Source: SXVE01 sp036388895 (lineage in GTDB: Bacteria > Acidobacteriota > Blastocatellia > Pyrinomonadales > Pyrinomonadaceae). Taken from it: 64,000 nt of DNA. The translations under genes and the position numbers were made by a program. Under the pieces are notes generated by a model. It was not told where the DNA came from. It saw only the letters and a list, made by a program, of their open reading frames with translations, and did not search any database. The stretch covers positions 95,768 to 159,767 of the forward strand of contig DASVQY010000020.1 in the NCBI GenBank assembly GCA_036388895.1, read 5' to 3'. This document shows positions 52,498-62,004 of the stretch, piece by piece (position 1 is the stretch's first letter; each line of letters opens with the position of its first letter).

Positions 52498-53814
52498 TTA
52501 TCGCCTCGCGGCAGGCAGATTTTTCCTAAAGTTTTTTGTAATGCTCAATGCCAGCAACATAAAGAGCAAGGGCATAACAGTTTGTTTATGCCTCCATGCC
52601 AATCCCAAGTTTGATAATCCCCAAATTTGAAAACCGGCATAAACCACACAAAAAGCTAAAACAGGCGCAACTTGATAAATTCTTTCCTTGAAAAATATCT
52701 TGATAGCGGGAAAACCTATTACGAAAAAAATAATCAGCACTATATTTTCAATGGCGGCAAAACTGGTTCGCATATTTCCGCCGATTACTTGCCAAGGAAA
52801 CGGCGCAAAAAAGAAGTAAAGCGTGGCAACCGGAATCAACAAAATACTGCCTCTATACTCGGACATAACATTTGTTCCTGAGCCGGTTGTCTTAGCCACT
52901 GTTGTCCGCCAGGCGTCAACTTGCGAGTTCTGTGCGTCAAGACCACTAAAATCTCGATTAACTACGCCGTTGGCGTCCAGAAAAAACAACAACGAACTGA
53001 CCAGAATGATTCCTAAAATAGAGTTTCTAGCAAAATACTTTTTATCCGCGATGATGGCTCTGACAAATAACGCTCCGGCGCAAATATAAAAGGCGTAAAA
53101 ACGCAGAGTATACAAAACCAACATTAACAAAGCCGAAAGAATAATATCCTTTTGCGTCAAGCCTTTTTGATTTCTGACCGCCACATAAAGCAACGACCAT
53201 TCGAGGCAGATAACCAGCATTTCCTTTGAAGTGCCCGCAGAAAGTAAAATAAATGACAGCCAGAAAGTCATTAAAAGCGCGGTGATCTTGGCGGTCTGAA
53301 AGTCGAATAATTTTTTTGCCAAGCGATAAACAACTATCACTAAAACCGCTCCGGCGAAACTGTTTATAACCGAAGCGATCATCCGGCTGGCACCGCCGAA
53401 GATAAACATCACCGCTCCCCAGATAACAGTTTGTCCGATGTTTTGAGTGCCGAACAAAACTTTGTAAATATCGGGAAAAAAACCGTCTAAGCCGTTCTTA
53501 TACCAATTTTCGGCAACCTGCCAGCCAATGATATAACCCGAAGCATCTTCATCTCCAAATAATTCGCCTAAATCCCAACCGTAAAGAATAAACCCGAATA
53601 AAACCCTAAGACAAAAGGCAATATAAAATATGTTAATTTGAAATTCAGCGTCTTCTTTATCAGGATTTTTCCCTAGAATAAACGGCACCGCTAATCCTAA
53701 AATCAGGAAAAGCGGAATGAACATAAGCTCATCCGGCTTTTCGGAAAACAGAAAAGGAGCTTGTACGATCAGAGCAAAAAATGTCAGTAAAAAGTAAAGT
53801 TTTCCGTGCCTCAT
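52498..53814 (-). CDS. Polytopic membrane protein, probably GT-C-like, of the polysaccharide locus
   Basis: 438 residues with about 11 hydrophobic helices. The region YGWDLGELFGDEDASGYIIG after the second or third helix is acidic and resembles the catalytic loop of GT-C enzymes. VKTG-type and Wzy motifs are not seen. Near the end WGLSNLGLAWRHKQTVMPLL contains Arg-His-Lys before the last helix. Could also be a Wzy-like polymerase. AT-rich like the preceding gene; both may have been acquired together. Confidence 0.65.
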   Translation of the reverse strand: MRHGKLYFLLTFFALIVQAPFLFSEKPDELMFIPLFLILGLAVPFILGKNPDKEDAEFQINIFYIAFCLRVLFGFILYGWDLGELFGDEDASGYIIGWQVAENWYKNGLDGFFPDIYKVLFGTQNIGQTVIWGAVMFIFGGASRMIASVINSFAGAVLVIVVYRLAKKLFDFQTAKITALLMTFWLSFILLSAGTSKEMLVICLEWSLLYVAVRNQKGLTQKDIILSALLMLVLYTLRFYAFYICAGALFVRAIIADKKYFARNSILGIILVSSLLFFLDANGVVNRDFSGLDAQNSQVDAWRTTVAKTTGSGTNVMSEYRGSILLIPVATLYFFFAPFPWQVIGGNMRTSFAAIENIVLIIFFVIGFPAIKIFFKERIYQVAPVLAFCVVYAGFQIWGLSNLGLAWRHKQTVMPLLFMLLALSITKNFRKNLPAARR

Positions 53815-53906
53815 AGTTAATGCTTAATGACGCAGAGCAATAATTTTATTTGAAGAAAATGAATGTTCCGCTTTAATCGTCTTTGAATTTCTAAACCCGT
53901 ATTAAA

Positions 53907-55616
53907 TCAAACGTTTCGCACCACCAGATTGTTTTCCAAAACGAGCGCGTCGAAATTTGCGTTTTTGAATGTGTTTATCGCGTCCTGCGGTGTACAGACA
54001 ATCGGCTCCTGTATGTTAAACGAAGTGTTCAAAAGCATCGGGATTCCGGTCAGCTTTTTGAATTCGTTTATCAAATTCCAGTATCGCGGATTCACTTCCT
54101 TGTTGACCATTTGCGGGCGCGCCGTTCCGTCAACGTGGACGACTGCCGGAATTTTCGGCTTGTAATCGTCGGCGACTTCGATAACGGTGATCATAAACGG
54201 GTCGTGATGCTCGACGCCGAAAACTTCGCGTCCGTATTCTTCGAGCATCGAAGGCGCGAGCGGGCGAAACCATTCGCGCAGTTTGACTTTGTGATTGAGA
54301 ATCTCGCGCATATCGTCGCGGCGCGGATCGGCAACGAAACTTCTCGCCCCGAGCGCGCGCGGTCCCCATTCCATTCTGCCTTGAAACCAGCCGACAATCG
54401 CGCCTTCGGAAATCATTTTCGCGAGTTTCGGCAGCAACGTTTCGTCGGGCAAAGTTTCGTATTTCAATCCGGCTTCGTCGAGCGCTTTTTGACATTCTTC
54501 GTTGGAGAATTTCGGTCCCCAATACGAATGATTCATCACGAATTTGCGCGGATTGTTCAGCTTTTGATGCCAGATCATCAGCGCAGCTCCGAGTGAGCAA
54601 CCGGCATCGCCCGCCGCCGGCTGAACGTAAAAGCGCTTGAACGGGGTTTCGTGAAAAATCCGTCCGTTCATCACCGAATTAAACGCGACGCCGCCAGCCA
54701 TACAGAGATTTTCTTCACCGGTCATTTTCTTGATTTGTTTGACCAGATGAATCGCCGTATCTTCCAGAACTTTCTGCGCGCTGGCAGCGATGTTCCAATG
54801 CCGCTCGGTTAATTCTTCGCCTTTTTTGCGCGGCGCGCCGAGTTCTCTGCTCGCTTCGTCGGAAAATTGATAATGCTTTGCCAGATGATGATCTAAAACT
54901 TTAATGTTCAGATTGAAACCGCCGTTCCCGTCTGTGGTCAGCACGCGTTTTGAAAAGAAATCGTAGTATTCCGGCTTTCCGTATGCGGCGAGCCCCATCA
55001 CTTTCCATTCGTCGCCGGTGAACATATTAAACCCGATGTAATTCGTTACTGCTGAATAAAATTGTCCGAGCGAATGCGGCAGTTTTATTTTTTTCAAGAC
55101 TTCGATTTTATTTCCTGAGCCTCTGCAAAAAAGCGTCGTCGTGTCTTCGCCCGTTCCGTCCCAGGTTAAAATCGCGGCGGTTTCAAAAGGAGAAACGAAA
55201 AAAGCGCTGGCGGCGTGAGTTTGATGGTGGTCGAGATAATGAAACTTAAAATTGCTCGGTCCGAAACGTTCGCGCAGACGCTGCGCGTGTTTGAACATTC
55301 CCAGGTAACTGTCGCTGACCTGCGAAACGCCCCGGTCAGCCCGCGCCTTGAACATATCGCGCGAAATTAGAGCCGATTTAAGAGCCTGCATCGCTTTATG
55401 CCGCAAAACCCAGGGCTTCCAATATAATCCGACGTGTTCGACATCGGCGAGCGTGATGCCCGCTTCGTCCAAACAGTATTGAACGGCGAGAAAAGGAAAA
55501 CCACTTTGATGTTTTTTTCGCGTAAAGCGTTCTTCTTCAGCAGCCGCGACGATTTCGCCGTTTTTGATAAGCGCGGCAGCCGAATCTCCTAAAGTTGTCA
55601 GACCGAGAATATACAT
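53907..55616 (-). CDS. Carbamoyltransferase (NodU/CmcH/TobZ family)
   Basis: 569 residues. N-terminal Hsp70-like domain MYILGLTTLGDSAAALIKNG, EEERFTRKKHQSGFP, and HHQTHAASAFFVSPFETAAI with the metal-binding His residues. The C-terminal YrdC-like part has VGWFQGRMEWGPRALGARSF, LREWFRPLAPSMLEEYG and TARPQMVNKEVNPRYWNLI. The enzyme transfers carbamoyl from carbamoyl phosphate, through carbamoyl-AMP, to a hydroxyl of a sugar or secondary metabolite. In this locus the substrate is likely a polysaccharide sugar. Confidence 0.92.
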   Translation of the reverse strand: MYILGLTTLGDSAAALIKNGEIVAAAEEERFTRKKHQSGFPFLAVQYCLDEAGITLADVEHVGLYWKPWVLRHKAMQALKSALISRDMFKARADRGVSQVSDSYLGMFKHAQRLRERFGPSNFKFHYLDHHQTHAASAFFVSPFETAAILTWDGTGEDTTTLFCRGSGNKIEVLKKIKLPHSLGQFYSAVTNYIGFNMFTGDEWKVMGLAAYGKPEYYDFFSKRVLTTDGNGGFNLNIKVLDHHLAKHYQFSDEASRELGAPRKKGEELTERHWNIAASAQKVLEDTAIHLVKQIKKMTGEENLCMAGGVAFNSVMNGRIFHETPFKRFYVQPAAGDAGCSLGAALMIWHQKLNNPRKFVMNHSYWGPKFSNEECQKALDEAGLKYETLPDETLLPKLAKMISEGAIVGWFQGRMEWGPRALGARSFVADPRRDDMREILNHKVKLREWFRPLAPSMLEEYGREVFGVEHHDPFMITVIEVADDYKPKIPAVVHVDGTARPQMVNKEVNPRYWNLINEFKKLTGIPMLLNTSFNIQEPIVCTPQDAINTFKNANFDALVLENNLVVRNV

Positions 55617-55674
55617 TTAAATTTTTACTGCTTTTTTTACTGCTTTTTCGATAAATTAGTTTTATAAAATATTG

Positions 55675-56661
55675 TTATGCGGAACACAATTCCGTAATTT
55701 CCGACATCGAAAGCGTTTCTAAAACGCCTTTCGTGCGAAGCTGTGCCGCGTAATCGAGTATCTGGCGCAAACCGTCGAACATCTGTTCGGGTTCAAACGC
55801 CATATTCGTCGGGTGAAACCACAAATGAAAAATGCGCTTTTGTTCGGCGGCTAAATTTAAACCTTTGCGCGCTCTTTTCACGCGCAGAGACATCGGGATA
55901 TAACGACGAATGCCGTGCATCGGGAAAAATATCATCGAACCGGGAATATTCAGCAACCCGTTTTCTTCGCGTTCCGGCAAAACGACCGGCGGCGGCGCTG
56001 CCGTCAAAACGTCCCAAAGATGAGCTACTCGCGACACCGCGCCGCGATCTTCGCTCTGTTCATACCATTTCGGAATCGCGCCGCGATAAGCGGTAAATCC
56101 GTATTCCTTTACGATGTCGAGATGCCCGACCCGGTCGCGCGGAAAAGCAAACGAGTTTAACTTGATATTGTAATCGTTTGCTACTTTTACGCATTCGGCG
56201 ATGTCGGTTCGCGCGCTTTCCGGCGAGCAGCCTTCGTCGCCGAAAATTATGTGCGAAAACGAATGACTGCCGATTTCCTGCCGAACCGTATTATTAAGGA
56301 TTTTCTCAACTAAACTTTTTCCGTAAAAAAGCGGCGCGTTTTCTTCATCGCTGCACGGGTCGTGCGTGAACCAATCGTCCGCGTGCCATTTGTGACGCGG
56401 GCGAACGAGTCCGGGATGTTTTTTATTTTCTTCCGAACAGCAATTGTCCAGAAAAAGATGCCCGACCGTGCACCAGGTCGCCGGAATTTCGTATTCGGTA
56501 AAAAGCTCGAGCAGACGGTCAATGACTTCGCTTCTTTCGAGTTCGCAAGCCTCGCGGAAATTCTCGACGCCGAACAAATCTACCGTTCCCCAGATAAGCT
56601 CGAAATCGAGACTGATTGTGAAAATGCCCTTTTCGAGCTCGTGCGTTTTTTTATTGAACAC
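55675..56661 (-). CDS. Polysaccharide deacetylase family protein
   Basis: 328 residues, NodB homology domain. Catalytic and metal residues are visible: ISLDFELIWG (Asp-x-Glu variant of the D-D motif), EIGSHSFSHIIFGDEG (His-x3-His) and FAFPRDRVGHLDIVKEYGF. HLWFHPTNMAFEPEQMFD contains the C-terminal His. No signal peptide is visible, so action on a cytosolic or lipid-linked intermediate is likely. It starts 17 bp after the methyltransferase gene. Confidence 0.88.
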   Translation of the reverse strand: MFNKKTHELEKGIFTISLDFELIWGTVDLFGVENFREACELERSEVIDRLLELFTEYEIPATWCTVGHLFLDNCCSEENKKHPGLVRPRHKWHADDWFTHDPCSDEENAPLFYGKSLVEKILNNTVRQEIGSHSFSHIIFGDEGCSPESARTDIAECVKVANDYNIKLNSFAFPRDRVGHLDIVKEYGFTAYRGAIPKWYEQSEDRGAVSRVAHLWDVLTAAPPPVVLPEREENGLLNIPGSMIFFPMHGIRRYIPMSLRVKRARKGLNLAAEQKRIFHLWFHPTNMAFEPEQMFDGLRQILDYAAQLRTKGVLETLSMSEITELCSA

Positions 56662-56678
56662 TACACTCGGTCCCCTTT

Positions 56679-57458
56679 TTATTTAACGGCTTTGATCAGA
56701 AACATATTCGAAAGCTCGCGCAGCAAAGCCTTATCAGCCAATTTTTTATCGTAGGATTCCCAATTTTTCAGCATTGACGGCAACGATTGCGGAAGAAGTC
56801 TCGAAATCCAATTAATCGGTCCGATGTAAACGCCGAAAATATTTACGGAAGAAAAACCGGCTTTTGTAAATTCACTGCGGATGCGCGCCGATGTATGAAA
56901 AGATTGTTTATGGCGGGCGAGATTGCCGACTTTTACATTGTGCGCGATTTTGTTTATCAAAGCGTAACCATTCAAGTTCAGCAAAGGAGTTGCCGTTGCC
57001 AAACAGTAACCGCCGGGTTTCAGTAGGCGCGACATTTCGGCGATGGTTTTATGGGAACGAGGCAGGTGCCGCAGAACTTCGACCGAAAGTATTATATCGA
57101 AACTCGCGTCGGGCAAAGGAATCTCTTCAACGTCGGCTTCGAGAACGACGGAATTCGGATTGTTATGGCGAGCGTGTTCAAGCATTTCTTTCGAAGCGTC
57201 AACACCCGTAACTTCATAGCCGCGTTCTCTGAGCTGCGCCATATGATGTCCGGTTCCGCAGCCGGCGTCGAGCAGGCGCAGACCGTTTCCGTTTTGCGGC
57301 AGATGTTTCTCCAAAATCTGATGCAGACGGTGACGACTGTATTTGAAACAATCCTCGTAAGCCTCAGTCTTTAATGTTTCGTAACTTTCCGCGAATTGGT
57401 CAGCGCGGTCGGACTGCGTTTGAATCGCTTCTTTTTTCTGAACTTCCCGTATTTCCAC
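56679..57458 (-). CDS. Class I SAM-dependent methyltransferase
   Basis: 259 residues from a GTG at 57458 with SD GGAGGG about seven bases upstream, which supports this start. Motifs: RLLDAGCGTGHHMAQLRERG, VTGVDASKEMLEHARHN, DIILSVEVLRHLPRSHKTIA, MSRLLKPGGYCLATATPLLN. Probably methylates a sugar or lipid intermediate of the polysaccharide pathway. The C-terminal part LPQSLPSMLKNWESYDKKLA is typical for the UbiE-like subgroup in EPS loci. Confidence 0.85.
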   Translation of the reverse strand: MEIREVQKKEAIQTQSDRADQFAESYETLKTEAYEDCFKYSRHRLHQILEKHLPQNGNGLRLLDAGCGTGHHMAQLRERGYEVTGVDASKEMLEHARHNNPNSVVLEADVEEIPLPDASFDIILSVEVLRHLPRSHKTIAEMSRLLKPGGYCLATATPLLNLNGYALINKIAHNVKVGNLARHKQSFHTSARIRSEFTKAGFSSVNIFGVYIGPINWISRLLPQSLPSMLKNWESYDKKLADKALLRELSNMFLIKAVK

Positions 57459-57493
57459 AAAACCCTCCGTTATTTGTTTTATTTAAGTTTGTT

Positions 57494-58618
57494 TTATTTG
57501 ACTAACTGATGAGCCGCGAGTTCAGCCGTCGCCGACGCGACGCGATCATCTGGCTTTTGATTTCTCACCCATTCAAGCAAGCCCTTTAAGCCTTCTTCGA
57601 GCTTCACCTTCGGCTCGTATCCCAATAAATTTCTGGCTTTGGTAATGTCGGCGATGCAGTGCCGGATGTCGCCTTCGCGGTATTTGCCCACGCATTCCGG
57701 TTCGATCTGTTTGCCTAAACCTTCCGCCAACATTTGCGAAACTTCGCCGACCGAAATCGGTCGTCCGGTTCCGACGTTTATCGTTTGATAATCCGCTTTA
57801 TCAGTTTCGAGAGCCAAAAGATTTGCCTGCACGATGTCGCTGACGTGAACGAAATCGCGCGTCTGCCCTCCATCTTCGAAAACCATAGGACGTTCATTGT
57901 TCATCAAGCGCGCGGAAAAAATCGCGCAAACGCCCGTGTACGGATTTGAAAGCGCCTGCCGCGTTCCGTAAACGTTAAAATATCGAAGCGCGACCGTCGG
58001 AATTTTATAAGCGCGCCCGACGCTCAAGCAATATTGCTCCTGATCCTGTTTGCTGACAGCGTAAACGGAAGTCGGGAAAAGCGTTTTTTCTTCCGAAGTT
58101 CCAATCGGCTTTAACTCGCCGCCGCATTTTTCGCATTTGAATTCCCATTCGTGCCGGTCGAGCTGTTCGTTCGAGCGAAGCTGCGGGTAAATGGTATCGT
58201 CGCAATTTTCGCAGCGATACGCGCCTTCGCCGTAAATTGACATCGAAGAAGCGACGATTAATTTGCGAAACTGTTTCGGGCGTTTGATTACTTCTTCGAG
58301 CAAAACGGCGGTGCCCAAATCGTTTGCTTTCACGTAACGAACGATTTCATACATCGACTGCCCGACACCGACTTCCGCCGCTTCGTGATAAATCACGTCA
58401 ATGCCTTCCAACGCCTTTCTAACCGCTTCCGCGTCACAAACGTCCGCTTTGATGAACTCCGCCGATTTGTTCAAATGTTCGGGAACGCTTGAGCCGTGAA
58501 CCTGTTCGACAATCGAATCCAAAATGCGAACGCGATGTCCTTTTTCTATCAAAGCGTCAACCAAATGCGAGCCGATAAATCCGGCACCGCCGGTCACAAG
58601 AATATTCAGATTTTCCAT
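57494..58618 (-). CDS. NAD-dependent sugar epimerase/dehydratase with internal zinc ribbon
   Basis: 374 residues, extended SDR. GGAGFIGSHLVDALIEKGHR at the N-terminus (NAD), VASSMSIYGEGAY (Ser) and YAVSKQDQEQYC (Tyr-x3-Lys, about 186-190). Between the Ser and Tyr motifs lies a zinc-ribbon-like insert: CENC (136-139) and CEKC (162-165), with IYPQLRSNEQLD between. The same insertion is known from a subset of dTDP-rhamnose/UDP-sugar 4-epimerase-like proteins in polysaccharide loci. It probably epimerises or reduces an NDP-sugar; the exact substrate is not clear. Confidence 0.87.
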   Translation of the reverse strand: MENLNILVTGGAGFIGSHLVDALIEKGHRVRILDSIVEQVHGSSVPEHLNKSAEFIKADVCDAEAVRKALEGIDVIYHEAAEVGVGQSMYEIVRYVKANDLGTAVLLEEVIKRPKQFRKLIVASSMSIYGEGAYRCENCDDTIYPQLRSNEQLDRHEWEFKCEKCGGELKPIGTSEEKTLFPTSVYAVSKQDQEQYCLSVGRAYKIPTVALRYFNVYGTRQALSNPYTGVCAIFSARLMNNERPMVFEDGGQTRDFVHVSDIVQANLLALETDKADYQTINVGTGRPISVGEVSQMLAEGLGKQIEPECVGKYREGDIRHCIADITKARNLLGYEPKVKLEEGLKGLLEWVRNQKPDDRVASATAELAAHQLVK

Positions 58619-58630
58619 AAAATACAGTTG

Positions 58631-59719
58631 TTAAATATAAACTTTTTCTTTAACGGCGGATCGAAAAACCTCGAAAACGCGCGGCGCCTGCGATTTCGCC
58701 GAATAGCTTTCCTCGACGGTTTTTCGCCCAGCCGCTCCGAATTTTTTTCTCAATTCAAACGAATGCAGAAGTTTTTTCAACTTCTCGATCCATTCGCCCT
58801 TGCCGTCCGCGAGAAAGCCGTTTACGCCGTCGTTTATAATTTTGGAATTGACGCCGACCGGCGAGCAAACGGTCGGAATGCCCAGCGCCATATACTGTAA
58901 AGCCTTTAAGCCGCATTTTCCCCGACTCCAATCGTCGTCCGCCAAAGGCATCAAACCGATGTCAATTTTCTGCAAATCTTCGATTTCCGTAGCCGACTGC
59001 CACTTCAGAGATTCGGTTTCGACGCCGGGAAGCTCGTAATGCGGCGTTCCGATCACGCGCAAACGAAATTTTTCTTCTTTTGCAAGCTCCTGCAAAACGT
59101 CGCGAATCGTGTCCAAACACTGCACCGTGCTGAAACTTCCGCTCCAGCCGATTGTTACGACTTCCGGTTCCGAATCTCTTTCAACCGGTTTATAAATATC
59201 AGTATCAATGGTTGTCGGAATAATCGTTACGTTTTCGTTGAAACGCGAGGCATAATCAGCCAGATACTGATTTCCCGCCATTACGTGCGCCGACAGACGG
59301 CAAATCTCGCCGGTTTTTCCGGGAAATTTCAAATAGCTCAAATAACCGTTCGACGGGCTTTTGTAAGAAAGAAAAACCGCATCGTCGAAATCGAAAATCA
59401 TCGGAACTTTCGAACGAGCTATTCGTCGTTCGAACCATGGCAAACCTAAAAGCGCGGCTTCGCGAAAAACATAAACCAGATCGAACTCTTTAACCGATTT
59501 CAAGCTGCTGCGGCGCTGGTTCATATTGCGCATTATGTTCTGAACCTTCTGCCAGCTTTTGCCGTTTTGATGAAGAATCTGCCGCAATTCTTCGGTTTCA
59601 AAAGGCGAATAAGTTATTTCGACGCCTTTTTCTTTTAATAAAGGTTCCCATTGTTCGATACGAAAACGCTGCCCCGGCGAGGTGTCGTAAATATAAGGAA
59701 CTACAGCCAAAACTTTCAT
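58631..59719 (-). CDS. GT4/GT1-like glycosyltransferase
   Basis: 362 residues. It lacks the usual Gly-rich N-terminal loop but starts VLAVVPYIYDTSPGQRFRIE, a form seen in sugar transferases of EPS loci. Donor side: VTIGWSGSFSTVQCLDTIRD, LMPLADDDWSRGKCGLKALQ, YMALGIPTVCSPVGVNSKII, and NDGVNGFLADGKGEWIEKLK. A cytosolic inverting or retaining enzyme of the polysaccharide pathway. It lies 12 bp upstream of the epimerase gene. Confidence 0.85.
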   Translation of the reverse strand: MKVLAVVPYIYDTSPGQRFRIEQWEPLLKEKGVEITYSPFETEELRQILHQNGKSWQKVQNIMRNMNQRRSSLKSVKEFDLVYVFREAALLGLPWFERRIARSKVPMIFDFDDAVFLSYKSPSNGYLSYLKFPGKTGEICRLSAHVMAGNQYLADYASRFNENVTIIPTTIDTDIYKPVERDSEPEVVTIGWSGSFSTVQCLDTIRDVLQELAKEEKFRLRVIGTPHYELPGVETESLKWQSATEIEDLQKIDIGLMPLADDDWSRGKCGLKALQYMALGIPTVCSPVGVNSKIINDGVNGFLADGKGEWIEKLKKLLHSFELRKKFGAAGRKTVEESYSAKSQAPRVFEVFRSAVKEKVYI

Positions 59720-59740
59720 AAAAACCTGATTTTAAGAAGG

Positions 59741-60661
59741 TTATTTTACCGCCTTAATTTTCAGCGAATCGCCGACATTCAGAAAATTCAGCGTTCCGTT
59801 CAACAAACTTTTAATTTTCTGTCGTGAAGAACTTTTAGTCAACCCTTCATTCAACGCATATCCGGTTTCGACCCGATTAAAGCCGCTCGCTTCGCCGTTT
59901 CCGTTATTACTAAATCGGCGGCGAAATACATAAGCTACTTCGACCGGGTTGAAACCGGCGGTCTTGACGCTCGAATGTGAAAAGCCGACCTTTTTTAACA
60001 TTAAATGAATCGCTTTTTTAGAAAATAATTGCAGGTGTTCCGGCGGATGAATTATTGTCCAATCCAATCCGATCAATTGAAAAGACAATCCTCTCGCCGA
60101 AGGCGTTGTCGCCCAGAACAAACCACCGGGTCTTAAAATACGAAACACTTCATTCAGCAGAATTTCCGGCTGAAAACAGTGTTCGATGATTTCGCTTGCC
60201 GTGATTACGTCAAAATAATTATCCGGGTATTTCGCTTCCGCCAAATCTCCGTGAAAAACTTCAAAACCGAGTTTTCTGGCGTGCTCGACTGCGGGCTTTG
60301 AAATTTCTACGCCCGTCGGTTGCCATCCTTTGTCGCGCGCGACCTGCATCAAGACCGCCGAACCGAATCCGATGTCGAGAAGCCTGCCGCTTGAAAAATG
60401 AATTGAAAAATCTTCAACTATTTCTTCCAACCTTTTTTTTATAAAATCCGGCGCCTGCAAATTTTCTTCCGTGTAGTAATCGTCATAATTTTCAGATTCC
60501 TCGGCGAACGGAAGAAGGGAGGAATATATCGAATCGCAATCTTTGCAGCGAAGCATTTGAAAACCGTTTTTCTCGCCTAATTCGGCGCTTTTTTTTTGGT
60601 GGCAAGCCGGACAGCCGCGTTGTTCTTGACGCATCATAAAATTTGTGTGGAAATAATTCAT
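59741..60661 (-). CDS. SAM-dependent methyltransferase with N-terminal zinc ribbon
   Basis: 306 residues. An N-terminal four-Cys zinc ribbon (GCPACHQKKSAEL ... MLRCKDCDSIY) is followed by a Methyltransf_23-type SAM domain: GRLLDIGFGSAVLMQVARDK, PTGVEISKPAVEHARKLGF, DVITASEIIEHCFQPEILLN and RILRPGGLFWATTPSARGL. This arrangement resembles C-methyltransferases and hypothetical methyltransferases of O-antigen loci. Start ATG 60661 is followed by two more ATGs within ten codons, so the exact start is open. Confidence 0.85.
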   Translation of the reverse strand: MNYFHTNFMMRQEQRGCPACHQKKSAELGEKNGFQMLRCKDCDSIYSSLLPFAEESENYDDYYTEENLQAPDFIKKRLEEIVEDFSIHFSSGRLLDIGFGSAVLMQVARDKGWQPTGVEISKPAVEHARKLGFEVFHGDLAEAKYPDNYFDVITASEIIEHCFQPEILLNEVFRILRPGGLFWATTPSARGLSFQLIGLDWTIIHPPEHLQLFSKKAIHLMLKKVGFSHSSVKTAGFNPVEVAYVFRRRFSNNGNGEASGFNRVETGYALNEGLTKSSSRQKIKSLLNGTLNFLNVGDSLKIKAVK

Positions 60662-60681
60662 TCTACACGCGCATAAGTTAT

Positions 60682-61980
60682 TTAATCCAGCGCAGTTTTG
60701 CCGTTTAATAAACGGCGATAAAGTTTTCGGTAGCTTTCTCCGCCGATTTCGTTCAAATCAAAATATTTATAAGCGACCCAGCGGCAATGTTCTTTTATAT
60801 TTTCTTCTTTTATATTTTCACGGTTTAATAAAACATTAATTTCATCGAGCGCTCGCAAATAATCGTCGTCGGTGAATCCGCGCGCGATCACGCCGACTTT
60901 TTCGCCATCAATCAACGCGTCCAAATCGCCGACGCCCGAATTCGATATAACCGGCAATCCGCAGGCGAGATATTCGGCAATTTTTGTCGGCGACGAAGCC
61001 TGTTTAGAATAACACGCTTTGATAAACGAAATCGCGGCGTCGGACGCGCTCAAATAAAGCGGAATTTCGGCGGGCGAAACCTTTTTTATCAAAAAATCAT
61101 TTTCCGAATAACCGCGTTCTCGCAGCAGCGCGGAAATCATTTCCGCATTGCTTTGCGTTAGAATCAGCGCGAAAGTTGATTCGTCGTGCTTTTTGGCAAC
61201 CCGAAAAAAATCCATCATTTCATCGGTCATATACCAACCGCCGAACGAACCGACGTAAGCTATAACGCGCCGATTTTCAAGATTATATTTTCGGCGCGTT
61301 TCACTGCGCAAGATTTCGTTCGCCGATTCGAATCGCTTTAAATCAACGCAGCACGGAATTACTTCAATCGGTCTGTTCGATTTGTCGAAATTCGTTTCGG
61401 CGCTTTCGGGAAACAAAATACTCCGGGCTTTTTCCGTTAAAACGACAAAACCGTCGGCTTCTTTCAAAAGCCACTTTTCTATTTTTTTTACCGTTTTATA
61501 AAGCCGTCCGTTTTCCTTCCAAACGCCCGCGTCCGTGTATTCTTCCGGGAAAAATCCGCGAATATCGAAAATCATTTTCGCCCGCCCGCCGCTCAACTTT
61601 TTTGCTATTGCGCCCATCATCGCTGGCGTATGAACCCGCGCGTGTAAAACATTCACATTTTCCCGTTGAATCATTCGGCGCGAGAAAAGAGCGCCGCGAA
61701 AAACATCGTAAAGCGTCGCCGGAGCCGACGGGCGTTTGTGATACGGCAGACAGTACCAGTTTATATTTTCCCCGGCGAGTTTCGCCCGTTCGCTTTCGAT
61801 TTGTTCGTCAGTCCATTTTTCTTTCATATTCGGCTCGAAAGTGAGCAGACTGATTTTCAAATCTCCGAGTTTTTTTATCTCGCGCAAATACGGCAAAACC
61901 TGCGTCTGCACGAGCGGTTCGCGCAAGCCGAAATAGCAAAGATAAAGGGTATGATTAATTTTGTGATTGCTTTGAGGCAT
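60682..61980 (-). CDS. GT4-family glycosyltransferase
   Basis: 432 residues. NHTLYLCYFGLREPLVQTQV at the N-terminus, then HARVHTPAMMGAIAKKLSGG and MIFDIRGFFPEEYTDAGVW. Donor domain: RVIAYVGSFGGWYMTDEMMD, ILTQSNAEMISALLRERGYS, KQASSPTKIAEYLACGLPVI and NSGVGDLDALIDGEKVGVIA. The Ile-Arg-Gly-Phe motif after HAR resembles glycosyltransferases of teichoic/EPS type. It lies 20 bp before the zinc-ribbon methyltransferase. Confidence 0.87.
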   Translation of the reverse strand: MPQSNHKINHTLYLCYFGLREPLVQTQVLPYLREIKKLGDLKISLLTFEPNMKEKWTDEQIESERAKLAGENINWYCLPYHKRPSAPATLYDVFRGALFSRRMIQRENVNVLHARVHTPAMMGAIAKKLSGGRAKMIFDIRGFFPEEYTDAGVWKENGRLYKTVKKIEKWLLKEADGFVVLTEKARSILFPESAETNFDKSNRPIEVIPCCVDLKRFESANEILRSETRRKYNLENRRVIAYVGSFGGWYMTDEMMDFFRVAKKHDESTFALILTQSNAEMISALLRERGYSENDFLIKKVSPAEIPLYLSASDAAISFIKACYSKQASSPTKIAEYLACGLPVISNSGVGDLDALIDGEKVGVIARGFTDDDYLRALDEINVLLNRENIKEENIKEHCRWVAYKYFDLNEIGGESYRKLYRRLLNGKTALD

Positions 61981-62004
61981 TTTTCGGAGGAACTTACAGA
62001 TGCG

